Shown here one piece after another: positions 25,143 through 35,505 of a stretch of DNA of 64,000 nt. A program made the position numbers and the translations under genes. The stretch spans positions 1,212,406 through 1,276,405 of the forward strand of contig NZ_CP151800.1 in assembly GCF_038449125.1 (NCBI RefSeq). Direction: 5' to 3'. The notes beneath the pieces are model-generated. The model was not told where the DNA came from. It saw only the letters and a list, made by a program, of their open reading frames with translations, and ran no database searches. Positions within the stretch are counted from its first letter, which is position 1. Each line of letters begins with the position of its first letter. This stretch comes from Kosakonia sp. BYX6 (lineage in GTDB: Bacteria > Pseudomonadota > Gammaproteobacteria > Enterobacterales > Enterobacteriaceae).

Positions 25143-25484
25143 TTAGTTTTTGGTCAGCGCAGGTTTGTTATCAATATTGGTTAGCACGCCACTGCTATTG
25201 AAGGTCAGCGTCAGTGTTTGCTGAGAGACATCTTCATGGCCTGGTTGCTGGCGGAAGACGTAGAACCACGTGTTGGTGCCAAACGGGTCAGTCATCATCG
25301 GAGTACCCAGTGCATAAGCAACCTGTTGTTGCGTCATACCTGTGCGGATTTTAGATACATCGTTTGGTGTCAGGTAGTTCCCCTGGTTGATATCAGGGCG
25401 GTAAACCACGCGTTCTACAGTAGAGCAACCAGCGGTCAACATCAGGAGAACCGCTGCGGCAGCAGTCAGCATTTTACAGCGCAT
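25143..25484 (-). CDS. bamE: Outer membrane assembly lipoprotein BamE
   Basis: The 113-residue lipoprotein subunit of the BAM complex inserts beta-barrel proteins into the outer membrane. Signal peptide with lipobox LTAGC (Cys20), then the SmpA/OmlA fold with the [26 protein letters not shown] segment and FYVFRQQ strand. It is encoded between rnfH and recN as in E. coli. It supports BamA and BamD; bamD is also in this window. Confidence 0.97.
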   Translation of the reverse strand: MRCKMLTAAAAVLLMLTAGCSTVERVVYRPDINQGNYLTPNDVSKIRTGMTQQQVAYALGTPMMTDPFGTNTWFYVFRQQPGHEDVSQQTLTLTFNSSGVLTNIDNKPALTKN

Positions 25485-25632
25485 AGTGATTTGATTCCTT
25501 TTCGGGCCCGAACAGTACGTGGCTCATATGTAATATGCCGATAATAATAGACCTTTCGCCAGTTTAAAACCTTTGCGGCCGGGTCTGTTGTTGATTTTGT
25601 CGAGAACTCAGACCGTCATATTACAGAAAAGT

Positions 25633-27294
25633 TTACGCGGCCAGCAGCTCTTTGGCGTTCGCCAGCGCGTTGCGCGTCACTTCGCTGCCGCCCAGCAAGC
25701 GCGCAAGTTCCTGCAAGCGAGCACGTTTATCCAACGGCTGCATATGGGTTTCAGTCATTGCGCCATCGGTCTCTTTGCTGACGTAGAAGTGATGGTGCCC
25801 ACAACCGGCAACCTGCGGCAGGTGCGTTACGCACATTACCTGAGTGGATTCGCCCAGTTGACGCAGCAGTTTGCCGACAACGGCGGCGGTTGGCCCGCTG
25901 ATACCGACGTCCACTTCATCGAAAATCAGCGCCGGTGTTTCCATTTTCCGTGCGGTAATCACCTGAATTGCCAGTGCGATACGTGACAGCTCACCGCCAG
26001 AAGCGACTTTAGCGATTGCTTGCAGCGGCTGCCCAGGGTTGGTTGTTACGCGGAACTCAATGCGGTCCGCACCATCCGCCGTCAATGAGTTCGCATCAAA
26101 CGCGACATCAATTTCAAACACGCCGTGCGGCATGGAAAGCGAGTGCATGCTTTCAGTAATCAGCTGGCTCAATTCCTGCGCATACTTCGCGCGCTGATCG
26201 TGCAGCTGCTGTGCGCTTGCCACCGCCAACTGATGATGTTGAGTGACTGCCAGCGCCAGGGTTTCCTGCGAATCAGCCTGATCGTCAAGCAACTGCTGTT
26301 CATCAAGCAGTGACTGGTAGAACTGCGGTAATTCTTCTGGGCTGATGTGGTGCTTGCGCGCTAGCGAAATCTGCCGGGAAATGCGCTGTTCCAGTTCGTA
26401 AAGGCGGTTTGGATCGAGATCTAAACGGTCGCAGTAGTGGCGCAGCTCATCGCTGGCTTCGCTAATCTGAATGGCGGCCTCTTCCAGCATCTCCAGCACG
26501 CTGGAAAGGCGCGTGTCCATACCAGCCAATTCTGTCAGCAACTGACGTGCGGTATATAACTGGCTTTGCAGATTCACGTCTTCACCATCTGCCAGTACAT
26601 TCAATGCGTGTTGACTGGTGGAGAGCAATTGTCCGCTGTTCGCGAGGCGTTTGTACTCTTCATCAATTTGTTCGTATTCGCCGGGCTGTGGATTAAATTC
26701 GTTCAGCTCTTTTAGTTGATAATGCAACAGTTCCGCACGAGCGGCGCGCTCCTGGCTTTGCTGCTGGTGCTGAGCCAGCTCTCGGCAGCTTTGGTGCCAG
26801 GCGTGGTAGCGTTCAGCCATTTGCAGAGTGAGCGCATACTCACCGGCATAGCCATCAAGCAGGTTTTTTTGATGTTCGGGTTTAATCAGCAACTGATGCG
26901 CGTGCTGACCGTGGATCTGGATTAATAACTGGCCCAGCTCGCGTAATTGGGAAAGGGGAACGGCGGTACCGTTGATGAAACCACGGGAACGCCCGTCGCT
27001 GCTGATCACGCGGCGAAGTAAACACTCACGTCCATCTTCGAGTTGATTCTCTTCGAGCCAGCGCTGAGCGGCAGGGGTGTCTTTCAAAGCGAAGCGGGCG
27101 CAGAGATCGGCGCGAGGCGCACCTGCGCGTACCATGTCGGCTTCAGCACGACCGCCCAGGCACAGCCCAAGCGCGTCGATAGCAATAGATTTACCCGCGC
27201 CGGTTTCGCCGGTAATCGCCGTCATCCCGCTGTGAAAATCGATTTCAAGCTCACGAACGATAGCAAAATTACTGATAGTGAGTTGTGCCAACAT
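25633..27294 (-). CDS. recN: DNA repair protein RecN
   Basis: The 553-residue SMC-like ATPase acts in recombinational repair of double-strand breaks; the length equals that of E. coli RecN. Walker A GETGAGKS is at residues 29-36, long coiled-coil arms fill the middle, and the C-terminal half has the signature [13 protein letters not shown] and Walker [14 protein letters not shown]. Two LexA boxes lie directly upstream, so strong SOS induction is expected. nadK lies upstream on the same strand, but the LexA-controlled promoter between them makes recN independent. Confidence 0.98.
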   Translation of the reverse strand: MLAQLTISNFAIVRELEIDFHSGMTAITGETGAGKSIAIDALGLCLGGRAEADMVRAGAPRADLCARFALKDTPAAQRWLEENQLEDGRECLLRRVISSDGRSRGFINGTAVPLSQLRELGQLLIQIHGQHAHQLLIKPEHQKNLLDGYAGEYALTLQMAERYHAWHQSCRELAQHQQQSQERAARAELLHYQLKELNEFNPQPGEYEQIDEEYKRLANSGQLLSTSQHALNVLADGEDVNLQSQLYTARQLLTELAGMDTRLSSVLEMLEEAAIQISEASDELRHYCDRLDLDPNRLYELEQRISRQISLARKHHISPEELPQFYQSLLDEQQLLDDQADSQETLALAVTQHHQLAVASAQQLHDQRAKYAQELSQLITESMHSLSMPHGVFEIDVAFDANSLTADGADRIEFRVTTNPGQPLQAIAKVASGGELSRIALAIQVITARKMETPALIFDEVDVGISGPTAAVVGKLLRQLGESTQVMCVTHLPQVAGCGHHHFYVSKETDGAMTETHMQPLDKRARLQELARLLGGSEVTRNALANAKELLAA

Positions 27295-27322
27295 GGTTGC
27301 TTTCCTGTATGAAAAACCATAA

Positions 27323-27360
27323 CTGTATTTTCATACAGTATAGACTGGTTTTATATACAG
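27323..27360 (-). promoter_or_regulatory. Two LexA boxes controlling recN
   Basis: CTGTATTTTCATACAG (27323-27338) matches CTGT-N8-ACAG exactly. CTGGTTTTATATACAG (27345-27360) has one change. Centres are 22 bp apart. A weaker third site may overlap the start region (about 27305-27320). The arrangement resembles E. coli recN and predicts tight SOS control. Confidence 0.92.
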
Positions 27361-27380
27361 TAAAGCCCTGGTGGCGGTTT

Positions 27381-28259
27381 TCAGAACAATTTTTTTGACC
27401 AGCCGAGCTTTGAGCTTAACGTATTGAAATAGCTGTAATCTTTGGGATGGATAAGATTGAGGTGATAGTCACAGCGGCGAATCAGCACATCTTCGCCTTC
27501 CTGAATGGGTAATGCGATTTGGCTGTCGCAGCTGATTTCAAGATCGCTGCGACGATGGGAAAAGCGCAGACGAATGGTGCTGCTACTGTTGATAACCAGC
27601 GGACGCGCTGACAACGTGTGCGGGAACATCGGCACCAGAGTAATGGCGTCCAGCGATGGCGTCAGAATCGGCCCGCCCGCGGAAAGGGAATACGCCGTGG
27701 AACCGGTTGGCGTGGAGATGATTAAACCGTCTGAGCGCTGTGAGAAAGCAAAAATTTCATCGATATACACTTCGAATTCGATCATATGCGCGACTTTGCC
27801 CGGATGCAGCACCACTTCGTTAATGGCGGTGCTGATCCGCTTCTGGCAATCCTGCTGGCAGACCTGAACTTCCAGCAGAAAGCGCTTTTCGGCGATATAA
27901 TGACCTTCCAGTACATCGGCCAATTGCTGTTGTGCATTATCCGGGTCGAGATCGGTAAGAAAGCCGAGATTGCCACGGTTAATCCCAATAACTTTAATGT
28001 CATAGCGCGCCAGAGTACGCGCAGCGCCAAGCATATTGCCGTCGCCGCCGACTACCACTGCCAGGTCAGCCTGTTGACCAATTTCAGCCAGTGTGCCGGT
28101 TTTTACGTTATTGAGTTGCAGTTCTTGAGCAATTTGTTGTTCAACAATGACGTCATAGCCTTTAGCGCACAGCCAGCGATAGAGCATTTCATGTGTGGTC
28201 AGTGCGGTAGGGTGTCGTGGATGCCCGACAATACCAATACACTTGAAATGTTGAGTCAT
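27381..28259 (-). CDS. nadK: NAD kinase
   Basis: The 292-residue ATP-NAD kinase makes NADP. The GGDGN motif is at residues 71-75 with catalytic Asp73, and the NE/D motif (INEVVLHP) and [16 protein letters not shown] substrate loop are intact. I chose ATG 28259 ([12 protein letters not shown]) since it matches the E. coli length exactly; the frame is open 75 bases further upstream. It is divergent from grpE, whose heat shock promoter lies in the shared gap. Confidence 0.98.
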   Translation of the reverse strand: MTQHFKCIGIVGHPRHPTALTTHEMLYRWLCAKGYDVIVEQQIAQELQLNNVKTGTLAEIGQQADLAVVVGGDGNMLGAARTLARYDIKVIGINRGNLGFLTDLDPDNAQQQLADVLEGHYIAEKRFLLEVQVCQQDCQKRISTAINEVVLHPGKVAHMIEFEVYIDEIFAFSQRSDGLIISTPTGSTAYSLSAGGPILTPSLDAITLVPMFPHTLSARPLVINSSSTIRLRFSHRRSDLEISCDSQIALPIQEGEDVLIRRCDYHLNLIHPKDYSYFNTLSSKLGWSKKLF

Positions 28260-28308
28260 TTTCTGCTGGTCCTTGTGGCGAATGAATGATGACAATCTGA
28301 CTCGTTCC

Positions 28309-28336
28309 CTTGAATCTCGGAAACGGATCCCCATAA
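28309..28336 (+). promoter_or_regulatory. Sigma-32 heat shock promoter of grpE
   Basis: CTTGAAT (28309-28315) and CCCCATAA (28329-28336) with a 13-base spacer match the sigma-32 consensus, as in E. coli grpE. Confidence 0.85.
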
Positions 28337-28381
28337 TAATGCAGGTTAGCGAGATGAGTGCAAAAAAACGCGGAGAAATTC

Positions 28382-28978
28382 ATGAGTAGTAAAGAACAGA
28401 AAACGCCTGACGGGCAAGCCCCGGAAGAAATTATCATGGAACAGCACGACGAAGTTGAGGCAGTTGTTGAGTCTGACGATTCTGCTGAGCAGGTGGATCC
28501 GCGCGATGAGAAAATTGCGAACCTTGAAGCGCAGTTAGCTGAAGCGGAAAACCGCGAGCGCGAAGCTGTGTTACGCATTAAAGCGGAAATGGAAAACCTG
28601 CGTCGTCGTACCGAACTGGATATCGAAAAAGCGCACAAATTCGCGCTAGAGAAGTTCATCAACGAACTGCTGCCGGTAATCGATAGCCTGGATCGCGCGC
28701 TGGAAGTGGCGGACAAAAACAACGCCGAGATGGCTCCGATGGTTGAAGGCATCGAGTTGACGCTGAAAAACATGTTGGATGTGGTGAAGAAATTCGGTGT
28801 GGACGTGATTGCTGACACCGACGTTCCGCTGGATCCGAATGTTCATCAGGCCATTGCGATGGTCGAGTCTGAAGACGTTGCCGCTGGCAAAGTGCTGGGC
28901 GTGATGCAAAAAGGTTTTACCCTCAACGGTCGTACTATTCGCGCTGCGATGGTCACCGTCGCGAAAGCGAAGGGCTAA
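28382..28978 (+). CDS. grpE: Nucleotide exchange factor GrpE
   Basis: The 198-residue co-chaperone releases ADP from DnaK. An acidic disordered N-terminus (1-40) is followed by a long dimeric coiled coil (about 40-110) and the C-terminal beta domain that contacts DnaK ([20 protein letters not shown]... [10 protein letters not shown]). Start ATG 28382 ([12 protein letters not shown]) matches E. coli (197). Transcribed from a sigma-32 promoter and followed by a strong terminator shared with convergent corB. Confidence 0.98.
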   Translation: MSSKEQKTPDGQAPEEIIMEQHDEVEAVVESDDSAEQVDPRDEKIANLEAQLAEAENREREAVLRIKAEMENLRRRTELDIEKAHKFALEKFINELLPVIDSLDRALEVADKNNAEMAPMVEGIELTLKNMLDVVKKFGVDVIADTDVPLDPNVHQAIAMVESEDVAAGKVLGVMQKGFTLNGRTIRAAMVTVAKAKG

Positions 28979-28983
28979 AGCCA

Positions 28984-29010
28984 AAAACCCTCTCCGCTGG
29001 AGAGGGTTTT
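28984..29010. terminator. Bidirectional terminator between grpE and corB
   Basis: AAACCCTCTCC and GGAGAGGGTTT pair around GCT, with T/A runs on both sides. Confidence 0.9.
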
Positions 29011-29013
29011 CAT

Positions 29014-30300
29014 TTATTCGGTAATGCTTTCCCGCAGCGTTTTCACCGGAATCACTTTCACCTGCTTAATCATATTGTCCTGCACATCGAGAATATCGAT
29101 GTCGTACTGCTCAATACGCACGCGCGTACCTGCCGCAGGTATCTCTTCCAGTTCTTCCAGCAGCATGCCGTTAATCGTGCGGGCTTCCTCTTCGGGTAAC
29201 CGCCAGTTAAAGGCTTTGTTCAACTCGCGTACGCTGGCGCTGCCGTCAATAATCACCGAGCCGTCGTTCAACGGCGTAGCTTCATCTGCCAGCGCCGGGG
29301 ACATAGAAGTGGTGAAATCACCGACGATCTCTTCGAGAATATCCTCGACCGTCACCAGCCCGCGAATATCGCCGTATTCATCAACCACCAAACCGACTTT
29401 CTTTTTATTACGTTGGAATTTCACCAATTGCACGCTGAGCGGTGTACCTTCGGGCACGTAATAAATTTCATCGGCGGCGCGCAGTAGCACCTCTTTGGTG
29501 AACTCGTTTTTCTCGGTCATCAGACGGTAGGCTTCGCGTACGCGCAGCATGCTGATGGCGTCGTCCAGCGAATCGCGATACAGCACAATGCGGCCGTGCG
29601 GCGAGTGGGTAAGCTGGCGGACAATCGCTTTCCAGTCATCATTAATATCGATACCGACAATCTCATTGCGCGGCACCATGATGTCGTCAACGCTGACTTT
29701 TTCCAGGTCGAGAATCGACAGCAACATATCCTGATTGCGACGGGAGATTTGCGAGCGGGACTCGTTAACGATGGTGCGCAGCTCGTCTTTGCTGAGCGCG
29801 CTACTGATCACCACATCCGCTTTAATTCCTACCATGCGCATCAACACGCGCGTCACACTGTTAAGTAACCACACCAGCGGCAACATAATGATCTGGAGCG
29901 GAACGAGCAGAAAACTGCTGGGGAAGGCGACCTTTTCCGGGTAAAGCGCGGCGATAGTTTTCGGCAGCACTTCGGCGAACACCAGCACGACAAAGGTCAG
30001 TACGCCGGTGGCGATGGCAACACCGGCATTGCCATACAGGCGCATGCCGACAATGGTGCCAATGGCTGAGGCGAGAATATTGACGAGGTTATTACCAATT
30101 AGCACCAGGCTTATCAGGCGATCTGGCTTACGTAGCAGCTTTTCGACACGTTTAGCCGCGCGGTTGCCCTGCTTCGCCAGGTGACGCAGGCGATAGCGGT
30201 TGAGCGTCATCATCCCGGTTTCGGAACCAGAAAAATACGCTGAAACCACGACCATAATGATCAGCGTGATGATCAGCGTCGTGGTAGAGATGTGTTCCAG
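29014..30300 (-). CDS. corB: CorB/YfjD, CNNM-CorC family membrane protein with CBS domains
   Basis: The 428-residue protein is the counterpart of E. coli YfjD (428). An N-terminal DUF21 membrane domain (about 1-180, four helices) is followed by a CBS pair (about 190-330) and a C-terminal CorC_HlyC domain. The family is linked to magnesium and cobalt efflux. The first ATG in the frame (30255) would remove the first 15 residues, which lie in the first membrane helix. The codon CTG at 30300 gives LEHISTTTL, has AAGGAG six bases upstream and gives exactly the E. coli length, so I take CTG as the start. Gene lies 16 bases after ypjD on the same strand, so they form an operon. Confidence 0.9.
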   Translation of the reverse strand: MEHISTTTLIITLIIMVVVSAYFSGSETGMMTLNRYRLRHLAKQGNRAAKRVEKLLRKPDRLISLVLIGNNLVNILASAIGTIVGMRLYGNAGVAIATGVLTFVVLVFAEVLPKTIAALYPEKVAFPSSFLLVPLQIIMLPLVWLLNSVTRVLMRMVGIKADVVISSALSKDELRTIVNESRSQISRRNQDMLLSILDLEKVSVDDIMVPRNEIVGIDINDDWKAIVRQLTHSPHGRIVLYRDSLDDAISMLRVREAYRLMTEKNEFTKEVLLRAADEIYYVPEGTPLSVQLVKFQRNKKKVGLVVDEYGDIRGLVTVEDILEEIVGDFTTSMSPALADEATPLNDGSVIIDGSASVRELNKAFNWRLPEEEARTINGMLLEELEEIPAAGTRVRIEQYDIDILDVQDNMIKQVKVIPVKTLRESITE

Positions 30301-30316
30301 GGGGTACTCCTTTGCT

Positions 30317-31105
30317 TTAGCTCACGATTTGTTGCAGAACGCGACTGCCGAAATAGGCTAGCGTCAAAATCCCTGCGCCCGCAACGTTGAACCAGACGAC
30401 TCGGCGACCGCGCCAGCCTTCATGGTAATGCCCCCACAGCAGAACGATGTAGACAAACCAGGCAATGATAGAAAGCACTGCTTTGTCGATATTCTCCATG
30501 CTGAACAGGTTTTTCATATAGAACAGACCGGTACACAGCGTCAGCGTCAGTAACACCACGCCCACCTGCGTAATGTGGAACATCTTGCGTTCAATCACCA
30601 TCAGCGGCGGCATTTCACTACTAAACGCCAGCCGTTTATTTTTCAACTGGTAATCGATCCAGGCTAACTGTAATGCGTACATGGCCGCAATAATCAATGT
30701 GGCATAAGCAAACAGCGACAGGCCAATATGCACCATCATGCCGGGGGTGGCTTCCAGATGTGTAATATAGGCATTGGGCACAAAGATGGCGAAAGCGAGA
30801 TTAATCAGCGCGAAGGTATACACAATCGGCAACAGCAGCCAGCCGCGATTTTTAGAGGCGACAATGGTCATCACCGTACAAATCATCAGGCTGACCAGCG
30901 AACCGACATTCAACAGGCTAAGGTTTTGTCCGCCATCATCCGGGAAAATGCGTTCTTTTAAGCCGAATCCGTGAAAAATAAGCGCGAGCACCGCCGAAAA
31001 AATGGCCATTTTGCGCCAGCCGCTGTTTTTCTGTAACAAACTGGGAACGATCAGCGCGATGCTGGTTGAGTAAGCAACAAGAGCAATCAGGGCAAAAACG
31101 GGCAT
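30317..31105 (-). CDS. ypjD: YpjD/CorE, cytochrome c assembly-like integral membrane protein
   Basis: The 262-residue protein has about eight membrane helices and belongs to the CcmC/CcsA-like cytochrome c assembly family, but lacks the full haem-handling WWD motif context. E. coli YpjD is 263 residues. The conserved HIGLSLFAYATLIIAAMYALQ helix and the LFSMENIDKAVLSIIAW segment are seen. It precedes corB in an operon and has been grouped with cobalt/magnesium resistance genes (corE); that role is from family knowledge, not from this sequence. Divergent from ffh. Confidence 0.92.
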   Translation of the reverse strand: MPVFALIALVAYSTSIALIVPSLLQKNSGWRKMAIFSAVLALIFHGFGLKERIFPDDGGQNLSLLNVGSLVSLMICTVMTIVASKNRGWLLLPIVYTFALINLAFAIFVPNAYITHLEATPGMMVHIGLSLFAYATLIIAAMYALQLAWIDYQLKNKRLAFSSEMPPLMVIERKMFHITQVGVVLLTLTLCTGLFYMKNLFSMENIDKAVLSIIAWFVYIVLLWGHYHEGWRGRRVVWFNVAGAGILTLAYFGSRVLQQIVS

Positions 31106-31272
31106 ATGAGTGTCGGCAGTTGACTAAGGGAGAAAGGAAAGCAGTATAACGTTACGTGACCCAGCCTCCAACAGTTGCATCACATACAGAGCAATGTCTT
31201 CATGTTATACTCCGGCAAATTTCTGTTTTGCGTCGCCCTGGCGGCCAATCGTATCACCTCAGGCGAGAGACA

Positions 31273-32634
31273 ATGTTTGATAATTTAACCGATCGTTTGT
31301 CGCGCACCCTGCGCAATATCAGTGGCCGTGGACGCCTCACTGAAGAGAACGTCAAAGAAACCCTGCGCGAAGTGCGTATGGCGCTGCTGGAAGCAGACGT
31401 TGCGCTGCCGGTAGTGCGTGACTTTATCAACCGCGTGAAAGAAAAAGCGGTAGGCCATGAAGTCAATAAAAGCCTGACTCCGGGTCAGGAGTTCGTCAAA
31501 ATCGTGCGTAACGAACTGGTTGCGGCGATGGGCGAAGAGAACCAGAGCCTGAACCTCGCTGCGCAACCGCCAGCGGTGGTGCTGATGGCGGGCCTGCAAG
31601 GTGCGGGTAAAACCACCAGCGTCGGTAAGCTTGGTAAGTTTCTGCGCGAAAAGCACAAGAAAAAAGTGATGGTCGTTTCCGCCGACGTTTATCGCCCGGC
31701 GGCGATCAAACAGTTGGAAACACTGGCGCAGCAGGTTGAGGTGGATTTCTTCCCCTCTGACGTCGCGCAAAAACCGGTGGATATCGTTAACGCGGCGCTG
31801 AAAGAAGCGAAGCTGAAGTTTTACGACGTGCTGCTGGTGGATACCGCCGGTCGTTTGCACGTTGATGAAGCAATGATGGACGAAATCAAACAGGTTCACG
31901 CGGCGATCAAGCCAGTGGAAACCCTGTTTGTTGTCGATGCCATGACCGGTCAGGACGCTGCGAACACCGCGAAAGCCTTTAATGAAGCGCTGCCGCTCAC
32001 CGGCGTGGTGCTGACCAAAGTGGACGGCGATGCCCGCGGCGGTGCGGCGCTTTCTATTCGCCATATCACGGGTAAACCGATTAAATTCCTCGGCGTTGGC
32101 GAGAAAACCGAAGCGCTGGAGCCGTTCCATCCGGACCGTATCGCTTCCCGTATCCTCGGCATGGGCGATGTACTGTCGCTTATCGAAGATATCGAAAGCA
32201 AAGTTGACCGCGCGCAGGCTGAAAAGCTGGCGAATAAACTGAAGAAAGGCGACGGCTTCGATCTGACCGATTTCCTTGAGCAACTGCGCCAGATGAAAAA
32301 CATGGGCGGCATGGCGAGCCTGATGGGCAAACTGCCGGGCATGGGTCAGATTCCGGACAACGTAAAAGCGCAAATGGATGACAAAGTGCTGGTGCGCATG
32401 GAAGCCATCATTAATTCCATGACCTTCAAAGAGCGCGCCAACCCGGACATTATCAAAGGCTCCCGTAAACGCCGCATCGCTGCGGGCTGCGGCCTGCAAG
32501 TTCAGGACGTGAACCGTCTGCTCAAACAATTCGACGACATGCAGCGCATGATGAAGAAGATGAAGAAGGGTGGGATGGCGAAGATGATGCGCGGGATGAA
32601 GGGGATGATGCCGCCAGGCTTCCCTGGGCGTTAA
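31273..32634 (+). CDS. ffh: Signal recognition particle GTPase Ffh
   Basis: The 453-residue protein subunit of the signal recognition particle binds 4.5S RNA and signal peptides of nascent membrane proteins. N domain (1-85), G domain with P-loop GLQGAGKTT (107-115), DTAGR and TKVDGD motifs, then the Met-rich M domain (about 300-453) ending with a basic Met/Gly tail. ATG 31273 gives the E. coli length; the frame is open further upstream without a good site. Divergent from ypjD. Confidence 0.98.
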   Translation: MFDNLTDRLSRTLRNISGRGRLTEENVKETLREVRMALLEADVALPVVRDFINRVKEKAVGHEVNKSLTPGQEFVKIVRNELVAAMGEENQSLNLAAQPPAVVLMAGLQGAGKTTSVGKLGKFLREKHKKKVMVVSADVYRPAAIKQLETLAQQVEVDFFPSDVAQKPVDIVNAALKEAKLKFYDVLLVDTAGRLHVDEAMMDEIKQVHAAIKPVETLFVVDAMTGQDAANTAKAFNEALPLTGVVLTKVDGDARGGAALSIRHITGKPIKFLGVGEKTEALEPFHPDRIASRILGMGDVLSLIEDIESKVDRAQAEKLANKLKKGDGFDLTDFLEQLRQMKNMGGMASLMGKLPGMGQIPDNVKAQMDDKVLVRMEAIINSMTFKERANPDIIKGSRKRRIAAGCGLQVQDVNRLLKQFDDMQRMMKKMKKGGMAKMMRGMKGMMPPGFPGR

Positions 32635-32781
32635 TCTGGCCTGGCTTATTTGCCATATTGGCGCCAGGGTGTGCTCAAAATGCTCACGTGCTATTTGTAC
32701 GCTCCGCTTTTTGTGCGTACGCCGGTGCCAAACTGGCTGCAACGCCGACGGCCTCACGTCTCACAGTTTCGTAACTGTCGA

Positions 32782-32809
32782 TTGCTTTTTAGCAAAAAAT
32801 GAGTAAAAT
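32782..32809 (+). promoter_or_regulatory. Candidate promoter of the rpsP-rimM-trmD-rplS operon
   Basis: TTGCTT (32782-32787) and TAAAAT (32804-32809) with a 16-base spacer. A GC-rich hairpin (about 32825-32861) in the leader before rpsP may attenuate or stabilise the transcript. Confidence 0.55.
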
Positions 32810-32823
32810 TTTCGGGCTTTTAA

Positions 32824-33132
<309 letters not shown>

Positions 33133-33150
33133 TCTGTCACGGTGGTCATG

Positions 33151-33699
33151 ATGAGCAAGCAACAAACCGCATCGGTCCCTGTTGAGCCAATCGTTGTTGG
33201 CAAACTGGGTTCTTCTTACGGAATTCGTGGTTGGCTCAGAGTGTTTTCCTCCACCGAAGACGCCGAAAGCATTTTTGACTATCAGCCCTGGTTTATCCAG
33301 AAAGCGGGTCAGTGGCAGTGCATTGAGCTGGAAAGCTGGCGCTACCACAGTCAGGACATCGTCATCAAACTGAAAGGTGTTGATGATCGCGATGCAGCGA
33401 ATCTACTGACGAATTGCGAAATTCTCGTTGATTCTGCGCAGTTGCCGGAACTGGAAGAGGGTGACTACTACTGGAAAGACCTTATGGGTTGCCAGGTAGT
33501 GACTACTGAAGGTTACAGCCTCGGTAAAGTCGTCGATATGATGGAAACCGGGTCAAATGACGTTCTCGTCATCAAGGCAAACCTGAAAGATGCATTTGGT
33601 ATCAAGGAGCGGTTGGTTCCGTTCCTCGATGGGCAGGTTATCAAGAAAGTCGATCTCGCTACTCAAACCATTGAAGTAGATTGGGATCCTGGTTTTTAA
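33151..33699 (+). CDS. rimM: 16S rRNA maturation factor RimM
   Basis: The 182-residue assembly factor binds S19 and helps mature the 30S head. N-terminal RimM beta-barrel ([15 protein letters not shown]) and C-terminal PRC barrel ([22 protein letters not shown]) are complete. Two adjacent ATG codons (33148, 33151) could start it; I chose the one that gives MSKQ and the E. coli length. It begins 18 bases after rpsP. Confidence 0.97.
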   Translation: MSKQQTASVPVEPIVVGKLGSSYGIRGWLRVFSSTEDAESIFDYQPWFIQKAGQWQCIELESWRYHSQDIVIKLKGVDDRDAANLLTNCEILVDSAQLPELEEGDYYWKDLMGCQVVTTEGYSLGKVVDMMETGSNDVLVIKANLKDAFGIKERLVPFLDGQVIKKVDLATQTIEVDWDPGF

Positions 33700-33729
33700 A
33701 CCTCCGGATATACGGTAAAAGACGGCGCT

Positions 33730-34497
33730 ATGTGGATTGGCATAATTAGCCTGTTTCCTGAAATGTTCCGCGCGATTACCGACTACGGGGTAACTGGCCG
33801 GGCAGTAAAAAATGGCCTGCTGAGCATCCAGAGCTGGAGTCCACGTGATTTCGCTCATGACCGGCACCGTACCGTGGACGATCGTCCTTACGGCGGCGGA
33901 CCGGGGATGTTAATGATGGTGAATCCTTTGCGGGACGCCATTCATGCAGCAAAAGCCGCGGCAGGTGAAGGCGCTAAAGTGATTTATCTGTCACCTCAGG
34001 GGCGCAAGCTTGATCAAGCGGGCGTCAGCGAACTGGCAACCAATCAAAAATTGATTCTGGTGTGCGGTCGCTACGAAGGGATAGATGAGCGCGTAATTCA
34101 AACCGAGATTGACGAAGAATGGTCTATCGGTGATTACGTTCTCAGCGGTGGTGAGTTACCAGCGATGACGCTGATTGACTCGGTTTCCCGGTTTATTCCG
34201 GGTGTACTGGGCCATGAAGCTTCAGCAACGGAAGATTCCTTTGCTGATGGATTGCTGGACTGTCCACACTATACTCGACCTGAAGTGTTAGAAGGGATGG
34301 AAGTACCGGCGGTGTTACTGTCGGGAAATCATGCCGAGATTCGTCGCTGGCGTTTGAAACAGTCGCTGGGCCGTACCTGGCTTAGAAGACCTGAACTTCT
34401 GGAAAACCTGGCTCTGACTGAAGAGCAAGCAAGGTTGCTGGCGGAGTTCAAAAGCGAACACGCGCAACAGCAACACAAACATGATGGGTTGGCATAA
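33730..34497 (+). CDS. trmD: tRNA (guanine37-N1)-methyltransferase
   Basis: The 255-residue SPOUT methyltransferase methylates G37 next to the anticodon and prevents +1 frameshifting. The knot motifs [22 protein letters not shown] and [11 protein letters not shown], with the catalytic Asp of the C-terminal helix region ([11 protein letters not shown]), are all present. It matches E. coli in length. Third gene of the ribosomal operon, 30 bases after rimM. Confidence 0.98.
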   Translation: MWIGIISLFPEMFRAITDYGVTGRAVKNGLLSIQSWSPRDFAHDRHRTVDDRPYGGGPGMLMMVNPLRDAIHAAKAAAGEGAKVIYLSPQGRKLDQAGVSELATNQKLILVCGRYEGIDERVIQTEIDEEWSIGDYVLSGGELPAMTLIDSVSRFIPGVLGHEASATEDSFADGLLDCPHYTRPEVLEGMEVPAVLLSGNHAEIRRWRLKQSLGRTWLRRPELLENLALTEEQARLLAEFKSEHAQQQHKHDGLA

Positions 34498-34535
34498 GCC
34501 ACCCGAATATCAGTTTACCCAGGATAAGAGATTAA

Positions 34536-34886
<351 letters not shown>

Positions 34887-34925
34887 TAAAACGCACACGC
34901 TACATCCAAAGCGTGTTATAGAACA

Positions 34926-34957
34926 AGGGGTTAGCGTAATGCTAACCCCTTTTTTTG
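34926..34957 (+). terminator. Terminator of the rpsP-rplS operon
   Basis: AGGGGTTAGC and GCTAACCCCT pair around GTAAT, followed by eight T. Confidence 0.93.
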
Positions 34958-35032
34958 TGGTCGTTTAAGCAAAAAAATTAACCTTCTTGTGATGATTAAT
35001 TTACAATGCCGCTTCAACCCGGAGGAGATGCG

Positions 35033-35443
35033 GTGAAGAACGTTTTTCATCACAGTGCAGCGCAACGTACAGCCACATGGCTGGCGCTCTTTGCGATCCT
35101 GCTGATCCTCATCGCACCTCTCATCTCGGCTGCCTTGCAAAAAGATCCCATGAGCGCGATGCCCGGTATGCATCATGAAATGAATATGCCGATGCCCGAA
35201 CATCACGGCATGAGCCATCATGAAAACGCGCCGCAGAGCATACCTGTTGACCATGCGGAAGCTTGCGGCTACTGCGTATTATTGGCGCATGTTCCCGGTC
35301 TGATTTTCCTGGTGGTTTTACTGCTGCTGGGCCGTGTGTTGCGGGTCAGCAAACCTCCCGCGCGGCAGAAAATCACACACTGGCACTTTTTCCCCTGGCT
35401 TTATCCTGACACCCGCGCGCCGCCGCGCTTCTGCTTTTCCTGA
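35033..35443 (+). CDS. DUF2946-family small membrane protein, Met/His-rich
   Basis: The 136-residue protein starts with GTG 35033, decided by GGAGGAG five bases upstream. It has a membrane helix (about 14-34), a Met/His-rich periplasmic-looking stretch (about 40-63, with MHHEM, HHGM and SHH), an ACGYC motif (77-81) and a second helix (about 81-101). This layout is that of DUF2946 proteins, which are often found with copper or other metal handling genes. The Met/His cluster suggests metal binding; that is inference. It lies 62 bases before the PepSY gene on the same strand, so they probably act together. E. coli has a different gene set at this position. Confidence 0.75.
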   Translation: MKNVFHHSAAQRTATWLALFAILLILIAPLISAALQKDPMSAMPGMHHEMNMPMPEHHGMSHHENAPQSIPVDHAEACGYCVLLAHVPGLIFLVVLLLLGRVLRVSKPPARQKITHWHFFPWLYPDTRAPPRFCFS

Positions 35444-35505
35444 CATAAAAAACAGTTCGTTCGCCTAAGCGTAACGGCACACTTTTACTATTCCTGAGGA
35501 AAAGT

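Noticed and set aside
31285-32757. A 490-codon minus-strand frame opposite ffh
   Set aside because: It is a shadow of the ffh codon pattern, with a His/Gln-rich composition typical of antisense frames.
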